The notes beneath the pieces were generated by a model. The model was not told where the DNA came from. It did not search any database and saw only the letters and a program-made list of their open reading frames with translations. The position numbers were made by a program, and so were the translations under genes. Of a stretch of DNA of 64,000 bases, positions 51,730-59,093 are shown in pieces; positions within the stretch are counted from its first letter, which is position 1, and every line of letters starts with the position of its first letter. Source of the stretch: Palsa-504 sp963835775 (GTDB lineage: Bacteria; Actinomycetota; Actinomycetes; Streptosporangiales; Streptosporangiaceae); assembly GCA_963835775.1 (NCBI GenBank), contig CAWIHB010000012.1, positions 62,001-126,000 on the forward strand, given 5' to 3'.

Positions 51730-52356
51730 TCAGCTGTCACGTGTCGTGATCGCGATCAGTCTGTCAGCGTCTCGGCGCAGGGTCGCGGCCAGCTGGTTGC
51801 GTGCCGTCTCGGGAATCCCGTCCGGGAGTTTGCCGCCGTTCGCGGCCAGGTCGGCGGCGCCGCTGATGTACCTGGCCGCACGCCGCAGCAACGCCGCCGG
51901 GAACAGGATCCCTGCCGGGTCGCTGGCCTGCTCCGCCGCGGCGCCGGCGGTGATCTGCCCGAACCCGGACAGCGTCTGCGCGTAGGTGGTGATGACGTCC
52001 CTGAGGTGACCGGGCGGCTCGTTCGCCGCCCGTATCTGCATGGCCTCGGCCAGGGCCGCGACGGTGATCCCCACCAGGGCCAGCGGCAGCGGAACGGTCC
52101 GTGGCGCCTCCATCAGGTCGGCGCCGGGCCGTTCGACCGCGACCTCGAACAGCATCCGCCGGGCCATGTCCTTGATGATCTCGTCGCCGAGATAGGTGCG
52201 GGCGGTTGCCTCGGTGACTCTCATGAAGGCTGCTACGGCACGGACCTGCCCGGTGATCAGCTCACCGGCACGCTGCCGGTCGAGGTGCATGCCGGACGCA
52301 GCCAGGTCCTCCAGGAACACGTCGATCTTGCTGTCGAGCCACGTACGTCTAGGCAT
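51730..52356 (-). CDS. Hypothetical helical protein with possible DNA-binding segment
   Basis: 208 residues from ATG 52356. Mostly helical; RQRAGELITGQVRAVAAFMRVTEATARTYLGDEII looks like a helix-turn-helix-type segment, followed by a hydrophobic stretch (VPLPLALVGITVAALAEAM). No family is recognised. It is the last gene of the insertion, on the opposite strand to the regulator-flavoprotein pair. Confidence 0.6.
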   Translation of the reverse strand: MPRRTWLDSKIDVFLEDLAASGMHLDRQRAGELITGQVRAVAAFMRVTEATARTYLGDEIIKDMARRMLFEVAVERPGADLMEAPRTVPLPLALVGITVAALAEAMQIRAANEPPGHLRDVITTYAQTLSGFGQITAGAAAEQASDPAGILFPAALLRRAARYISGAADLAANGGKLPDGIPETARNQLAATLRRDADRLIAITTRDS

Positions 52357-52525
52357 ATGGCAAGTCTTCCATCCTCCCGCCACGGAGCCCGGTTACTCCG
52401 AACGGCCGGCGGCGGTAACCCAGTGGTCCTCAGCCCGCCATCGCCACTGGCCGTTCCGCTGTTGCTCAAGCCCGCTCCGCCCGGCCCCAGCCATCATGGA
52501 CAGCGTGCCAGAAACACCCGGCCGG

Positions 52526-52678
52526 CGGTGACCTTGATGACGAGAGAGCGCTCGGCCATGGCAGAACTCTAGTCCGGCGCGGCGCGGGCCGGCCCGGGCG
52601 GTCCGCGCCTAAACTGCGGAGGATGCACGGCATGCTGAGCGCCACGATCCTGATTTGCGTGTTCACCGCCGTAGCCCT
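52526..52678 (+). repeat. Right copy of the 153-bp direct repeat
   Basis: Copy of 48725-48877. Here the small membrane peptide is intact, while the leftward dsrE start leads into only 21 codons (MAERSLVIKVT, then foreign sequence, stop at 52496-52494). Confidence 0.95.
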
Positions 52679-52742
52679 GGTCTGCCTGTACGTGGCCGGG
52701 CGCGTGCTGATGGCCGGAGGGCGCCGTGGCGATGCATCCTGA
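52623..52742 (+). CDS. Small single-span membrane peptide (39 residues)
   Basis: ATG 52623 behind GCGGAGG; sequence MHGMLSATILICVFTAVALV, then CLYVAGRVLMAGG and a basic end. One transmembrane helix. Its 3' end overlaps the nitrobindin-like gene start by about 11-17 bp, indicating coupling. A truncated copy starts at 48822 in the left repeat. Confidence 0.6.
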   Translation: MHGMLSATILICVFTAVALVCLYVAGRVLMAGGRRGDAS

Positions 52743-53232
52743 CCTCGAGCCGATGGCGTTCCTGCTCGGCCGGTGGGAGGGCGCCGGGATCGGCGGCTAC
52801 CCGACCATCGAGTCGTTCCGGTTCGGCCAGGAGATCACCTTCAGTCACAACGGCAAGCCGTTCCTCAGCTACGTCAGCCGGACCTGGCGGCTGGACGAGG
52901 AGGGGCGGCTGGGCCCGCCGCTGGGCACCGAGAGCGGCTACTGGCGGCCGCGGCCGGACAGCCAGGTCGAGGTGATGCTGGCCCACCCGACCGGCATCGT
53001 GGAGATCTACCTGGGCGAGATAACCGGGACCCGCATCGAGATGGCCACCGACGTGGTGGCCCGCACGGCCACGGCCAAGGAAGTGACGGCCGGGCACCGG
53101 CTGTACGGGCTGGCGGCCGGCGACCTGGCCTACGCCTACGACCTGGCCGCCATAGGCCACCCCCTCCAGCCCCACCTCTCCGCCCAACTCAAGCGCATCA
53201 ATTCCGACAGCGAGCAGGCGGGCCCGGCCTAA
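52732..53232 (+). CDS. Nitrobindin-like heme-binding beta-barrel protein (THAP4/DUF1794 family)
   Basis: 166 residues from ATG 52732 (GTG 52726 is possible). The motif LLGRWEGAGIGGYPT is the conserved GxWxGxG start of the family, and the barrel continues to GHRLYGLAAGDLAYAYDLAAIGH with the putative heme-ligand histidine region near the C-terminus. Family members bind heme b and react with NO or peroxynitrite. Soluble, cytoplasmic. Probably translated from the same mRNA as the small membrane peptide upstream. Confidence 0.88.
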   Translation: MHPDLEPMAFLLGRWEGAGIGGYPTIESFRFGQEITFSHNGKPFLSYVSRTWRLDEEGRLGPPLGTESGYWRPRPDSQVEVMLAHPTGIVEIYLGEITGTRIEMATDVVARTATAKEVTAGHRLYGLAAGDLAYAYDLAAIGHPLQPHLSAQLKRINSDSEQAGPA

Positions 53233-53551
53233 GCAGCCGAGAAAGACAGATGTCCCCGGGCGACTCTCGCACGGCACAGGGTTGCGCTGCGCGGGGACCG
53301 GCTGGACTAGGCCGGTCAGCCCGGGGACTCGGTGTCTGCCAGGATTAGCCGGCCGCCGTCCCGTTAGTCGAACTGGACGTCGTGCCGGCGGGAAGGCGGC
53401 TAGCTGACAGCCACCTCGCGAGTCCGTCGTCTATGCATACTTTCGGACCACCTCCTTTCCCGCGTACCTCGCACGTTAGCCGCGAAGCGGGCCGGCAGGC
53501 AAGAGCATTTCTCGGTGCAGACAATCACACCCTGCGAACTACTATGGGCCC
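53233..53551. other. Intergenic region before the Fur-family gene
   Basis: About 320 bp. TACTAT (53540-53545) six bases before ATG 53552 is a probable leaderless -10 of the Fur-family gene. On the minus strand AAAGGAGGTGGTCC (53459-53446) is followed by a 12-codon frame (see separate entry). Inverted GACCGGC/GCCGGTC (53297-53318) could be a weak terminator. Confidence 0.5.
53400..53438 (-). CDS. Possible 12-residue peptide (MHRRRTREVAVS) behind a perfect Shine-Dalgarno
   Basis: ATG 53438 to TAG 53402-53400, 12 bp after an AGGAGG that pairs fully with the 16S rRNA 3' end. The RRRTREVA core looks deliberate, but a frame this short cannot be proven without comparison. Confidence 0.3.
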   Translation of the reverse strand: MHRRRTREVAVS

Positions 53552-54070
53552 ATGAACGCGGATGCACCGTCGCCTGAGCTTCCGGTGCGTGCGTGGGATG
53601 AGCAGCTCCGGGCCCGCGGCTACCGGGTGACGCCGCAGCGGCAGCTGGTGCTCGAGGCGGTGGCCAGGCTGGATCACGCCACCCCAGAGGAGATCGGTGC
53701 CCAGGTGCAGCAGACGGCGCGCGGCGTCAACATCTCCACCATCTACCGCACCCTGGAACTGCTCGAGCAGATCGGCATGGTCACTCACACCCATCTGCGG
53801 CACGGTGCGCCCATCTACCACCTGGCCAGCGACGCCGACCACGTGCACCTGCTGTGCCGCTCCTGCGGCCGGGTGACCGAGATCAGCCCGGACGCCATCC
53901 GCCCGCTGATCACCACCCTGGAAGAGCGGCACGGCTTCGAGACCGACGTCGGCCACCTGACCGTCTTCGGCCGCTGCCGCGAGTGCCGGGCCGCCGCGAG
54001 CCAAAGCGGCGCGGTCCCGCCTGGACTGAGGAGCGAGGAACGAGCGACGAGGGAAGGCGGGGCCTTGTGA
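53552..54070 (+). CDS. Fur-family metal-dependent regulator
   Basis: 172 residues. Winged helix at about 15-80 (RGYRVTPQRQLVLEAVARLDHATPEEIG, NISTIYRTLELLEQIGMV). The metal-binding region has DADHVHLLCRSCGRV and GRCRECRA, giving two CxxC zinc pairs. It could be a Zur, Fur or Nur. Placement directly before ygfZ resembles the Nur locus of Streptomyces as I recall it, but the metal cannot be read from sequence. The last 20 residues (LRSEERATREGGAL) are encoded by a 108-bp tandem repeat. Confidence 0.9.
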   Translation: MNADAPSPELPVRAWDEQLRARGYRVTPQRQLVLEAVARLDHATPEEIGAQVQQTARGVNISTIYRTLELLEQIGMVTHTHLRHGAPIYHLASDADHVHLLCRSCGRVTEISPDAIRPLITTLEERHGFETDVGHLTVFGRCRECRAAASQSGAVPPGLRSEERATREGGAL

Positions 54071-54216
54071 GCGCCGCGGAGGCGAGCGGGGAAAACACAG
54101 CGAGCGAGCCAAAGGGCCGCGGCGTTGCCTGGACCGAGGAGCGAGGAACGAGCGACGAGGGAAGGCGACGCCTGTGAGCGGCCCGGAGGCGAGCGGGGTA
54201 AACACAGTGAGCGAGC
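54001..54216 (+). repeat. 108-bp imperfect tandem duplication across the Fur-ygfZ junction
   Basis: Both copies begin CCAAAG (54001, 54109) and share GAGGAGCGAGGAACGAGCGA and GGAGGCGAGCGGGG blocks. The first copy encodes the C-terminal end of the Fur-family protein; the second supplies the GTG start and first residues of YgfZ. The period is a multiple of three. Confidence 0.85.
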
Positions 54217-55247
54217 TGTTGAAAATAGAAGGCGCGGTGGCGGCGAGCGGGGTGGACCAGGGGGTCGCAGCGCACTACGGCGACCCGATGCGCGAGCAGC
54301 GCGCGCTGGAAGGCGCGGCGGGGTTCGTCGACCGGTCCAACCGGGGCGTGCTGACCATCACCGGGCCGGACCGGCTCAGCTGGCTGCACAGCCTGACCAC
54401 CCAGCAGCTGGAGAAACTGGCCGCCGGGAGCAGCGCCCAGGCGCTGATCCTCAGCCCCACCGGCCACATCGAGCACCACCTGACGCTGACTGATGACGGC
54501 AGCACGTCGTGGATCCACGTGGAACCAGGCACCGCGCCGGCGCTGCTGTCGTTCCTGACCTCGATGCGGTTCATGCTGCGCGTCGAAGTGGCCGACGTCA
54601 GCTCGCGGTACGCGGTGCTGTCCGTGCTCGGGCCCCGGGCGGGCGATCTCGCCGCGGAGCTCGACGGGGTGGCGGCCCGGGTGGAGCCTGGATCGTTCGG
54701 CACCATCGATCTGATCGTGGCGCGGGACCTGCTGGCCGGCGCGGCCGGAGAGCTGGTGCGGCGGGGGGCCGTCCCGGCCGGCATGTGGGCTTTCGAGGCG
54801 CTGCGGATCGCCGCGCACGTGCCCCGGTTCGGCCTGGACACCGATCACCGGACCATCCCGCACGAGGTCGGCTGGATCGGGACCGCGGTGCACCTGAACA
54901 AGGGCTGCTACCGGGGCCAGGAGACGGTGGCCCGGGTGCACAACCTCGGCCACCCGCCGCGGCGGCTGGTCTTCCTGGACCTGGACGGCAGCGTCGACCG
55001 GCTGCCCGCCCACGGCAACCCGGTCGAGCTCGACGGTCCAGAAAAAGGCCACACAGTGGTCGGCTTCACCGGGTCGGCGGCGCGGCACTACGAGCAGGGC
55101 CCGATCGGGCTGGCCCTGGTCAAGCGCACGGTACCGGTGGCGGCGACGCTGCTGGCCGGGGGCGTCGCGGCGAGCCAGGAGGTCATCGTGCCGCCGGACG
55201 CCGGTGCCAACGTGAAGGTCACGCTGCGTTCCCGGCCGATAGTCTGA
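54174..55247 (+). CDS. ygfZ: Folate-binding protein YgfZ (iron-sulfur cluster repair/assembly)
   Basis: 357 residues, GTG start. GcvT-like fold with the family signature KGCYRGQE near 243-250 and FVDRSNRGVLTITGPDRLSWLHSL near the start. YgfZ proteins bind tetrahydrofolate and help maintain some Fe-S enzymes. The first 30 or so residues come partly from the tandem duplication and are unlikely to be folded. It may be cotranscribed with the Fur-family gene (103-bp gap). Confidence 0.92.
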   Translation: MSGPEASGVNTVSELLKIEGAVAASGVDQGVAAHYGDPMREQRALEGAAGFVDRSNRGVLTITGPDRLSWLHSLTTQQLEKLAAGSSAQALILSPTGHIEHHLTLTDDGSTSWIHVEPGTAPALLSFLTSMRFMLRVEVADVSSRYAVLSVLGPRAGDLAAELDGVAARVEPGSFGTIDLIVARDLLAGAAGELVRRGAVPAGMWAFEALRIAAHVPRFGLDTDHRTIPHEVGWIGTAVHLNKGCYRGQETVARVHNLGHPPRRLVFLDLDGSVDRLPAHGNPVELDGPEKGHTVVGFTGSAARHYEQGPIGLALVKRTVPVAATLLAGGVAASQEVIVPPDAGANVKVTLRSRPIV

Positions 55248-55276
55248 GGCATCCCACCGAACGGGAGGTTGACTTC

Positions 55277-56203
55277 GTGCTGCGCAGGATCCTGCTCGCC
55301 GCGTCGGCTAGCCCGCGGCTGCGCCAGCTCATCACCACCGCGCCGCAGACGCGGGCCATCGTCGAGGGCTACGTGGCGGGCGAGACCGCTGACGACGCGG
55401 TGCGGGTGACCCGCGCGCTGCGGGCCGCCGGGCTCCTGGTCAGCCTGGACTACCTGGGCGAGGACACCAGGGACGAGGCCCAGGCCGCGGCGGTCACGCA
55501 GGAGTACGTCCAGCTGCTCGGCAAGCTCGGCGCCGAGGGCCTGACCCACCGGGGCGCGGCCGAGGTCTCGGTCAAGCCGACCGCGGTCGGGCTGTCGCTG
55601 AGCCCGGACCTGGCCGCGGGCAACATCGCCCGGATCTGCGCCGCCGCGGCGCAGGCGGGCACCACGGTGACCCTGGACGCCGAGGAGCACCCGGCCATCG
55701 AGCCGACCATGGGCGTCGCGGCCAAGCTCCGCGCCGACCACCCCGACCTGGGCTGCGTGGTCCAGGCCTGCCTGCGCCGCGCCGAGGACGACTGCCGGGC
55801 GCTGGCCGGCTACGGGATCCGGGTCCGGCTGTGCAAGGGGGCCTACAGCGAGCCCGACCACGTGGCCTTCACCGCCCGCCGGGACATCGACCAGTCCTAC
55901 GCACGCTGCCTGAAGGTGCTGATGAACGGGCCCGGCTACCCGATGCTGGCCACCCACGACCCGCGGCTGATCGAGATCGCGGCGTCGCTGGCCCGGCTGA
56001 CCGGCCGCGCCAGCGGCAGCTTCGAGTACCAGATGCTGTACGGCATCCGGCCGGCCGAGCAGCGGCGGCTGGCCAACACCGGCGCGCGGATGCGGGTGTA
56101 CGTCCCTTACGGCGGCGACTGGTACGCCTACCTGGTCCGCCGCCTGGCCGAACGGCCCGGCAACCTCGCCTTCTTCCTCCGCTCGCTCCGGTCGAAGAAG
56201 TAG
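55277..56203 (+). CDS. Proline dehydrogenase
   Basis: 308 residues from GTG 55277 behind GGGAGG; a long upstream open frame overlaps ygfZ and is rejected. The PRODH TIM barrel shows EVSVKPTAVGLSL, VTLDAEEHPAIEPT, RVRLCKGAYSEPDHVAF, LATHDPRLIEIA and RVYVPYGGDWYAYLVRRLAERPGN, which hold FAD- and proline-binding residues. It oxidises proline to pyrroline-5-carboxylate, a monofunctional form as in other Actinobacteria. proC follows after 19 bp, so both directions of the proline/P5C step are adjacent. Confidence 0.94.
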   Translation: MLRRILLAASASPRLRQLITTAPQTRAIVEGYVAGETADDAVRVTRALRAAGLLVSLDYLGEDTRDEAQAAAVTQEYVQLLGKLGAEGLTHRGAAEVSVKPTAVGLSLSPDLAAGNIARICAAAAQAGTTVTLDAEEHPAIEPTMGVAAKLRADHPDLGCVVQACLRRAEDDCRALAGYGIRVRLCKGAYSEPDHVAFTARRDIDQSYARCLKVLMNGPGYPMLATHDPRLIEIAASLARLTGRASGSFEYQMLYGIRPAEQRRLANTGARMRVYVPYGGDWYAYLVRRLAERPGNLAFFLRSLRSKK

Positions 56204-56222
56204 AAAATAGGAGTTCAACTTC

Positions 56223-57050
56223 ATGATCGCGATTCTCGGCACCGGCAAGATGGGCGAGGCGCTGCTGTCCGGGCTGCTGCGCGCGGGCTGGGCGCCTTCG
56301 GCCGTGGTGGCCGCGGTCCGGCGGGAGGAGCGGGCCGAGGAGATCGGCTCCCGCTACGGCGTGCAGGTGATGGACGCCCCGGCCGCCGCCAAGCTGGCCG
56401 ACACCCTGATCCTGGGGGTCAAGCCGCAGGACATGGGCAAGCTGCTGGCCGAGATCGCGCCCGGGCTGCCGCCCGGCCGGCTGGTGGTCTCGGTCGCGGC
56501 CGGCATCACCACGTCGTTCATCGAGCGGCGGCTGCCCGGCGAGGTGCCGGTGGTCCGGGTCATGTCGAACACGCCGGTCCTGGTGGACCAGGCGATGAGC
56601 GTGATCTCGCGCGGCGCCTACGCGGGCGAGGAGCACCTGCGCCGGGCCGAGGAACTGCTCCGCCCGGTGGGCAAGGTGCTGCGCATCCCCGAGTCGCAGC
56701 AGGACGCGGCCACCGCGCTGTCCGGCAGCGGCCCGGCCTACGTGTACTACCTGGTCGAGTCGATGGTGGACGCCGGCATCCTGCTCGGCATGGCGCGCGG
56801 CGCCGCGCTGGAGATGGTGATCCAGGCGGTCTACGGCGCGGCCACCATGCTGCGGGAGACCGGCGAGCACCCGGTCATCTTGCGCGAGGCCGTCACCTCG
56901 CCCGGCGGCACCACGATCTCGGCCATCAGGGAGCTGGAGCGGCACGGGGTGCGGGCCGCGTTCCTGGCCGCCATCGAGGCGGCCCGGGACCGCGGCCGCG
57001 AGCTCGGCGCCGACCCGGGCGCGGTGCCGCCGCCGGTCCAGGGGGCATAG
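56223..57050 (+). CDS. proC: Pyrroline-5-carboxylate reductase
   Basis: 275 residues. N-terminal Rossmann motif MIAILGTGKMGEALLSGLL; VMSNTPVLVDQAMSV in the middle; C-terminal signature ALSGSGPAYVYYLVESMVDAG and REAVTSPGGTTISAIRELERHG. It makes proline from pyrroline-5-carboxylate with NAD(P)H. The ribosome site is AGGAG in the 19-bp gap after the proline dehydrogenase. Its stop overlaps the next start by one base. Confidence 0.96.
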   Translation: MIAILGTGKMGEALLSGLLRAGWAPSAVVAAVRREERAEEIGSRYGVQVMDAPAAAKLADTLILGVKPQDMGKLLAEIAPGLPPGRLVVSVAAGITTSFIERRLPGEVPVVRVMSNTPVLVDQAMSVISRGAYAGEEHLRRAEELLRPVGKVLRIPESQQDAATALSGSGPAYVYYLVESMVDAGILLGMARGAALEMVIQAVYGAATMLRETGEHPVILREAVTSPGGTTISAIRELERHGVRAAFLAAIEAARDRGRELGADPGAVPPPVQGA

Positions 57051-58228
57051 TGGCGGGCTCGCTCGCGCTGGCCTGGGACGACCGGCTGACCGGTTATGAC
57101 TTCGGGCCCAGCCACCCGCTGGCGCCAGTGCGAGTCGAGCTGACCATGGCGCTGGCCCGCGAGCTCGGCGTGCTGTCCCTGCCCGCGGTGTCGCTGCTGG
57201 TCCCGCCCCCGGCCAGCCAGGACGAGCTCGAGCTGGTGCACGACCCGGCCTACATCGACGCGGTCCGCCAGGCCGGCCAGGACCTGAGGCCGAACTTCCG
57301 GTACGGCCTCGGCACCATGGACGACCCGGTGTTCCCGGGCATGCACGAGGCTTCGGTGCTGGTCGCCGGGGCCACGCTGGCCGCGGCCCGGGCGGTATGG
57401 CGCGGCCAGGCCCCGCACGGGGTCAATATCGCGGGCGGCCTGCACCATGCCATGCGCCGTTCGGCCAGCGGGTTCTGCATCTACAACGACCCTGCCATCG
57501 CGATCAGCTGGCTGCTGGCGCAAGGCGCGCAGCGGATCGCCTACGTCGACGTGGACGTGCACCACGGCGACGGGGTGCAGGCCGCGTTCTACGCCGACCC
57601 CCGAGTGCTCACCATCAGCCTGCATGAGCATCCGGCCACCCTGTTTCCCGGCACCGGCCTGGCCTCGGAGATCGGCAGCGGCGACGGCCGCGGGTACGCG
57701 GTCAACGTGGCGCTGCCGGCCGGCACCGGCGACGCGGGCTGGCTGCGGGCGTTCGACGCGGTGGTGCCGCCGCTGCTGCGGGCGTTCGGGCCGCAGGTGC
57801 TGGTCAGCCAGCATGGCTGCGACAGCCACCGGCTCGACCCGCTGGCCCACCTGCGCCTGTCCGTGGACGCGCAGCGCCGCGCCGCGGTCATGATCCACGA
57901 CCTGGCCCACGAGACGGCCGGCGGCCGCTGGCTGCTGACCGGCGGCGGCGGGTACGAGCTGGTCCAGGTCGTCCCGCGCACCTGGACCCACCTGCTGGCC
58001 GTGGCGGCGGGCCAGCCGGTCGATCCTGGCCGCGCCATCCCCGAGGCCTGGCGGGCCCTGGCGACCGCCCGGACCGGGGAGGACGCGCCGTCGCTGATGA
58101 CTGACGGCGAGCCTGCGGACTATATTCCGGTCGCGTCAGGTTTGGACCCCGGCGACCCGATCGACGCTTCGATCATGAACACCTGCCGGGCCACTTTTGC
58201 CTGGCACGGTCTGCCCGCGCCGATGTGA
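57050..58228 (+). CDS. AcuC/histone-deacetylase family hydrolase
   Basis: 392 residues, GTG start sharing one base with the proC stop. Class I deacetylase-type active site: GLHHAM, VDVDVHHGDGVQ, and QHGCDSHRLDPLA (metal ligands Asp/His/Asp), with LTGGGGYEL near the C-terminus. In bacteria AcuC deacetylates and reactivates acetyl-CoA synthetase; polyamine or other amide substrates are also known in the family. Cytoplasmic, zinc-dependent. Confidence 0.9.
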   Translation: MAGSLALAWDDRLTGYDFGPSHPLAPVRVELTMALARELGVLSLPAVSLLVPPPASQDELELVHDPAYIDAVRQAGQDLRPNFRYGLGTMDDPVFPGMHEASVLVAGATLAAARAVWRGQAPHGVNIAGGLHHAMRRSASGFCIYNDPAIAISWLLAQGAQRIAYVDVDVHHGDGVQAAFYADPRVLTISLHEHPATLFPGTGLASEIGSGDGRGYAVNVALPAGTGDAGWLRAFDAVVPPLLRAFGPQVLVSQHGCDSHRLDPLAHLRLSVDAQRRAAVMIHDLAHETAGGRWLLTGGGGYELVQVVPRTWTHLLAVAAGQPVDPGRAIPEAWRALATARTGEDAPSLMTDGEPADYIPVASGLDPGDPIDASIMNTCRATFAWHGLPAPM

Positions 58229-58513
58229 TGATCCAAATGGCCGCCTCCGGTGGCCCAGTTTTCGCCGAATGCCGTTCCGGCCCGGCTCATGGGAACTGTC
58301 GGGCAACAAAGTGGCGCCGCCGGGATGGTGCAGCTCAGCGCCGGTAACCGTCATTGCGCGTTGAGTTATGTTGGGCGATTGCGGCCGAACGGTAACAACA
58401 ATGAGGCTATGGACGGGGTTGCGCTTTTCTATACGGGACTTACCCTGGAGACGTACGTGACTGGTGCGCTGAATCCCGTCAAGTGCTCGGCTTCGTGCGG
58501 AAGGCGGAACTGG

Positions 58514-58714
58514 ATGGCAGCCGAAACCCCCCTAAGCGACGTTAGATTTCTCACCGTTGCCGAAGTGGCCTTGATCATGCGTGTGTCAAAGATGACCGTG
58601 TATCGCTTGGTGCACTCCGGCGAACTGGAAGCCATACGCGTCGGACGTTCCTTCCGGGTCCCCGAGCAGGCAGTCAACCAGTACCTGAGAGCTGCCTTCG
58701 TCGGTACCGGATGA
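58514..58714 (+). CDS. Excisionase/MerR-type helix-turn-helix regulator
   Basis: 66 residues from ATG 58514. FLTVAEVALIMRVSKMTVYRLVHSGELEAIRVGRSFRVPEQAVNQYL is one complete winged helix of the excisionase type (DNA-binding domain only). Small proteins of this kind next to bS22 are widespread in Actinobacteria, so it is probably a chromosomal regulator rather than a phage excisionase. The 285 bp upstream hold no gene; the frame open from 58250 is not used. Confidence 0.87.
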   Translation: MAAETPLSDVRFLTVAEVALIMRVSKMTVYRLVHSGELEAIRVGRSFRVPEQAVNQYLRAAFVGTG

Positions 58715-58766
58715 GTTAATGGTGGCCCCGGGCGCGTCGCCGGGGTCATGGGGGGTTGGCCCAGGC

Positions 58767-58791
58767 CGGATGCCCGCGTCACGGGCATCCG
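58767..58791 (+). terminator. Hairpin between the helix-turn-helix gene and bS22
   Basis: Perfect 10-bp stem CGGATGCCCG/CGGGCATCCG with a 5-nt loop (CGTCA), 53 bp after the upstream stop, with no U tail. Such tail-less hairpins are common in Actinobacteria. Confidence 0.6.
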
Positions 58792-58939
58792 GGCCGGATG
58801 GGGTGGAGGCATGACCACCATCGGGCGGCGACCGCGCCGCATCGGGGGTAGCCTGTAGCGTTGGGTGTGTGTCCAGCCGCCCTGACCGGGCGAGCGTGTT
58901 GGCGTGCCCGTGATCCGCAATGCCGAGAAGGGTGGTTTC

Positions 58940-59038
58940 GTGGGCTCTGTCATCAAGAAGCGCCGTAAGCGCATGGCCAAGAAGAAGCACCGTAAGCTGC
59001 TGAAGAAGACGCGCATTCAGCGCCGGAACAAGAAGTAA
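58940..59038 (+). CDS. Small ribosomal protein bS22 (AURKAIP1/COX24 family), 32 residues
   Basis: GTG 58940 to TAA 59036-59038. The sequence begins GSVIKKRRKRMAKKKHRK and ends in QRRNKK; more than half of the residues are Lys or Arg. This tiny protein binds the small ribosomal subunit in Actinobacteria. GAGAAGGGTGG upstream serves as ribosome site. Its position beside the excisionase-type regulator is conserved in the group. Confidence 0.92.
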   Translation: MGSVIKKRRKRMAKKKHRKLLKKTRIQRRNKK

Positions 59039-59093
59039 CCGGCCTCAGCTCATGGTTCCCGGCGCGGCGGGCACCGTGCACCCGTAGCGGCTG

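Larger units (their letters stand above)
48878..52525. mobile_element. 3.65-kb insertion between 153-bp direct repeats
   Basis: The segment separates dsrE from the rest of its original neighbourhood (small membrane peptide and nitrobindin-like gene). It has visibly lower GC in its middle (49.5-51.2 kb) than its surroundings. It carries a helix-turn-helix/TPR regulator, a flavoprotein, a fragment of a beta-propeller-like gene and an unknown protein. No integrase or transposase is seen, so the mechanism is unknown. The repeat leaves one intact copy of each flanking gene. Confidence 0.7.

Noticed and set aside
48878..52525. IS element or prophage
   Set aside because: No transposase, integrase, terminal inverted repeats or phage genes are visible; only the 153-bp direct repeat marks the ends.
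54509..56203. A 564-codon frame ending in proline dehydrogenase
   Set aside because: The first 255 codons overlap ygfZ in another frame; GTG 55277 with GGGAGG is the natural start.
58514..58714. Phage excisionase
   Set aside because: The domain is excisionase-like, but the setting (acuC-like gene, bS22, rex, hem) is core chromosome without phage genes.
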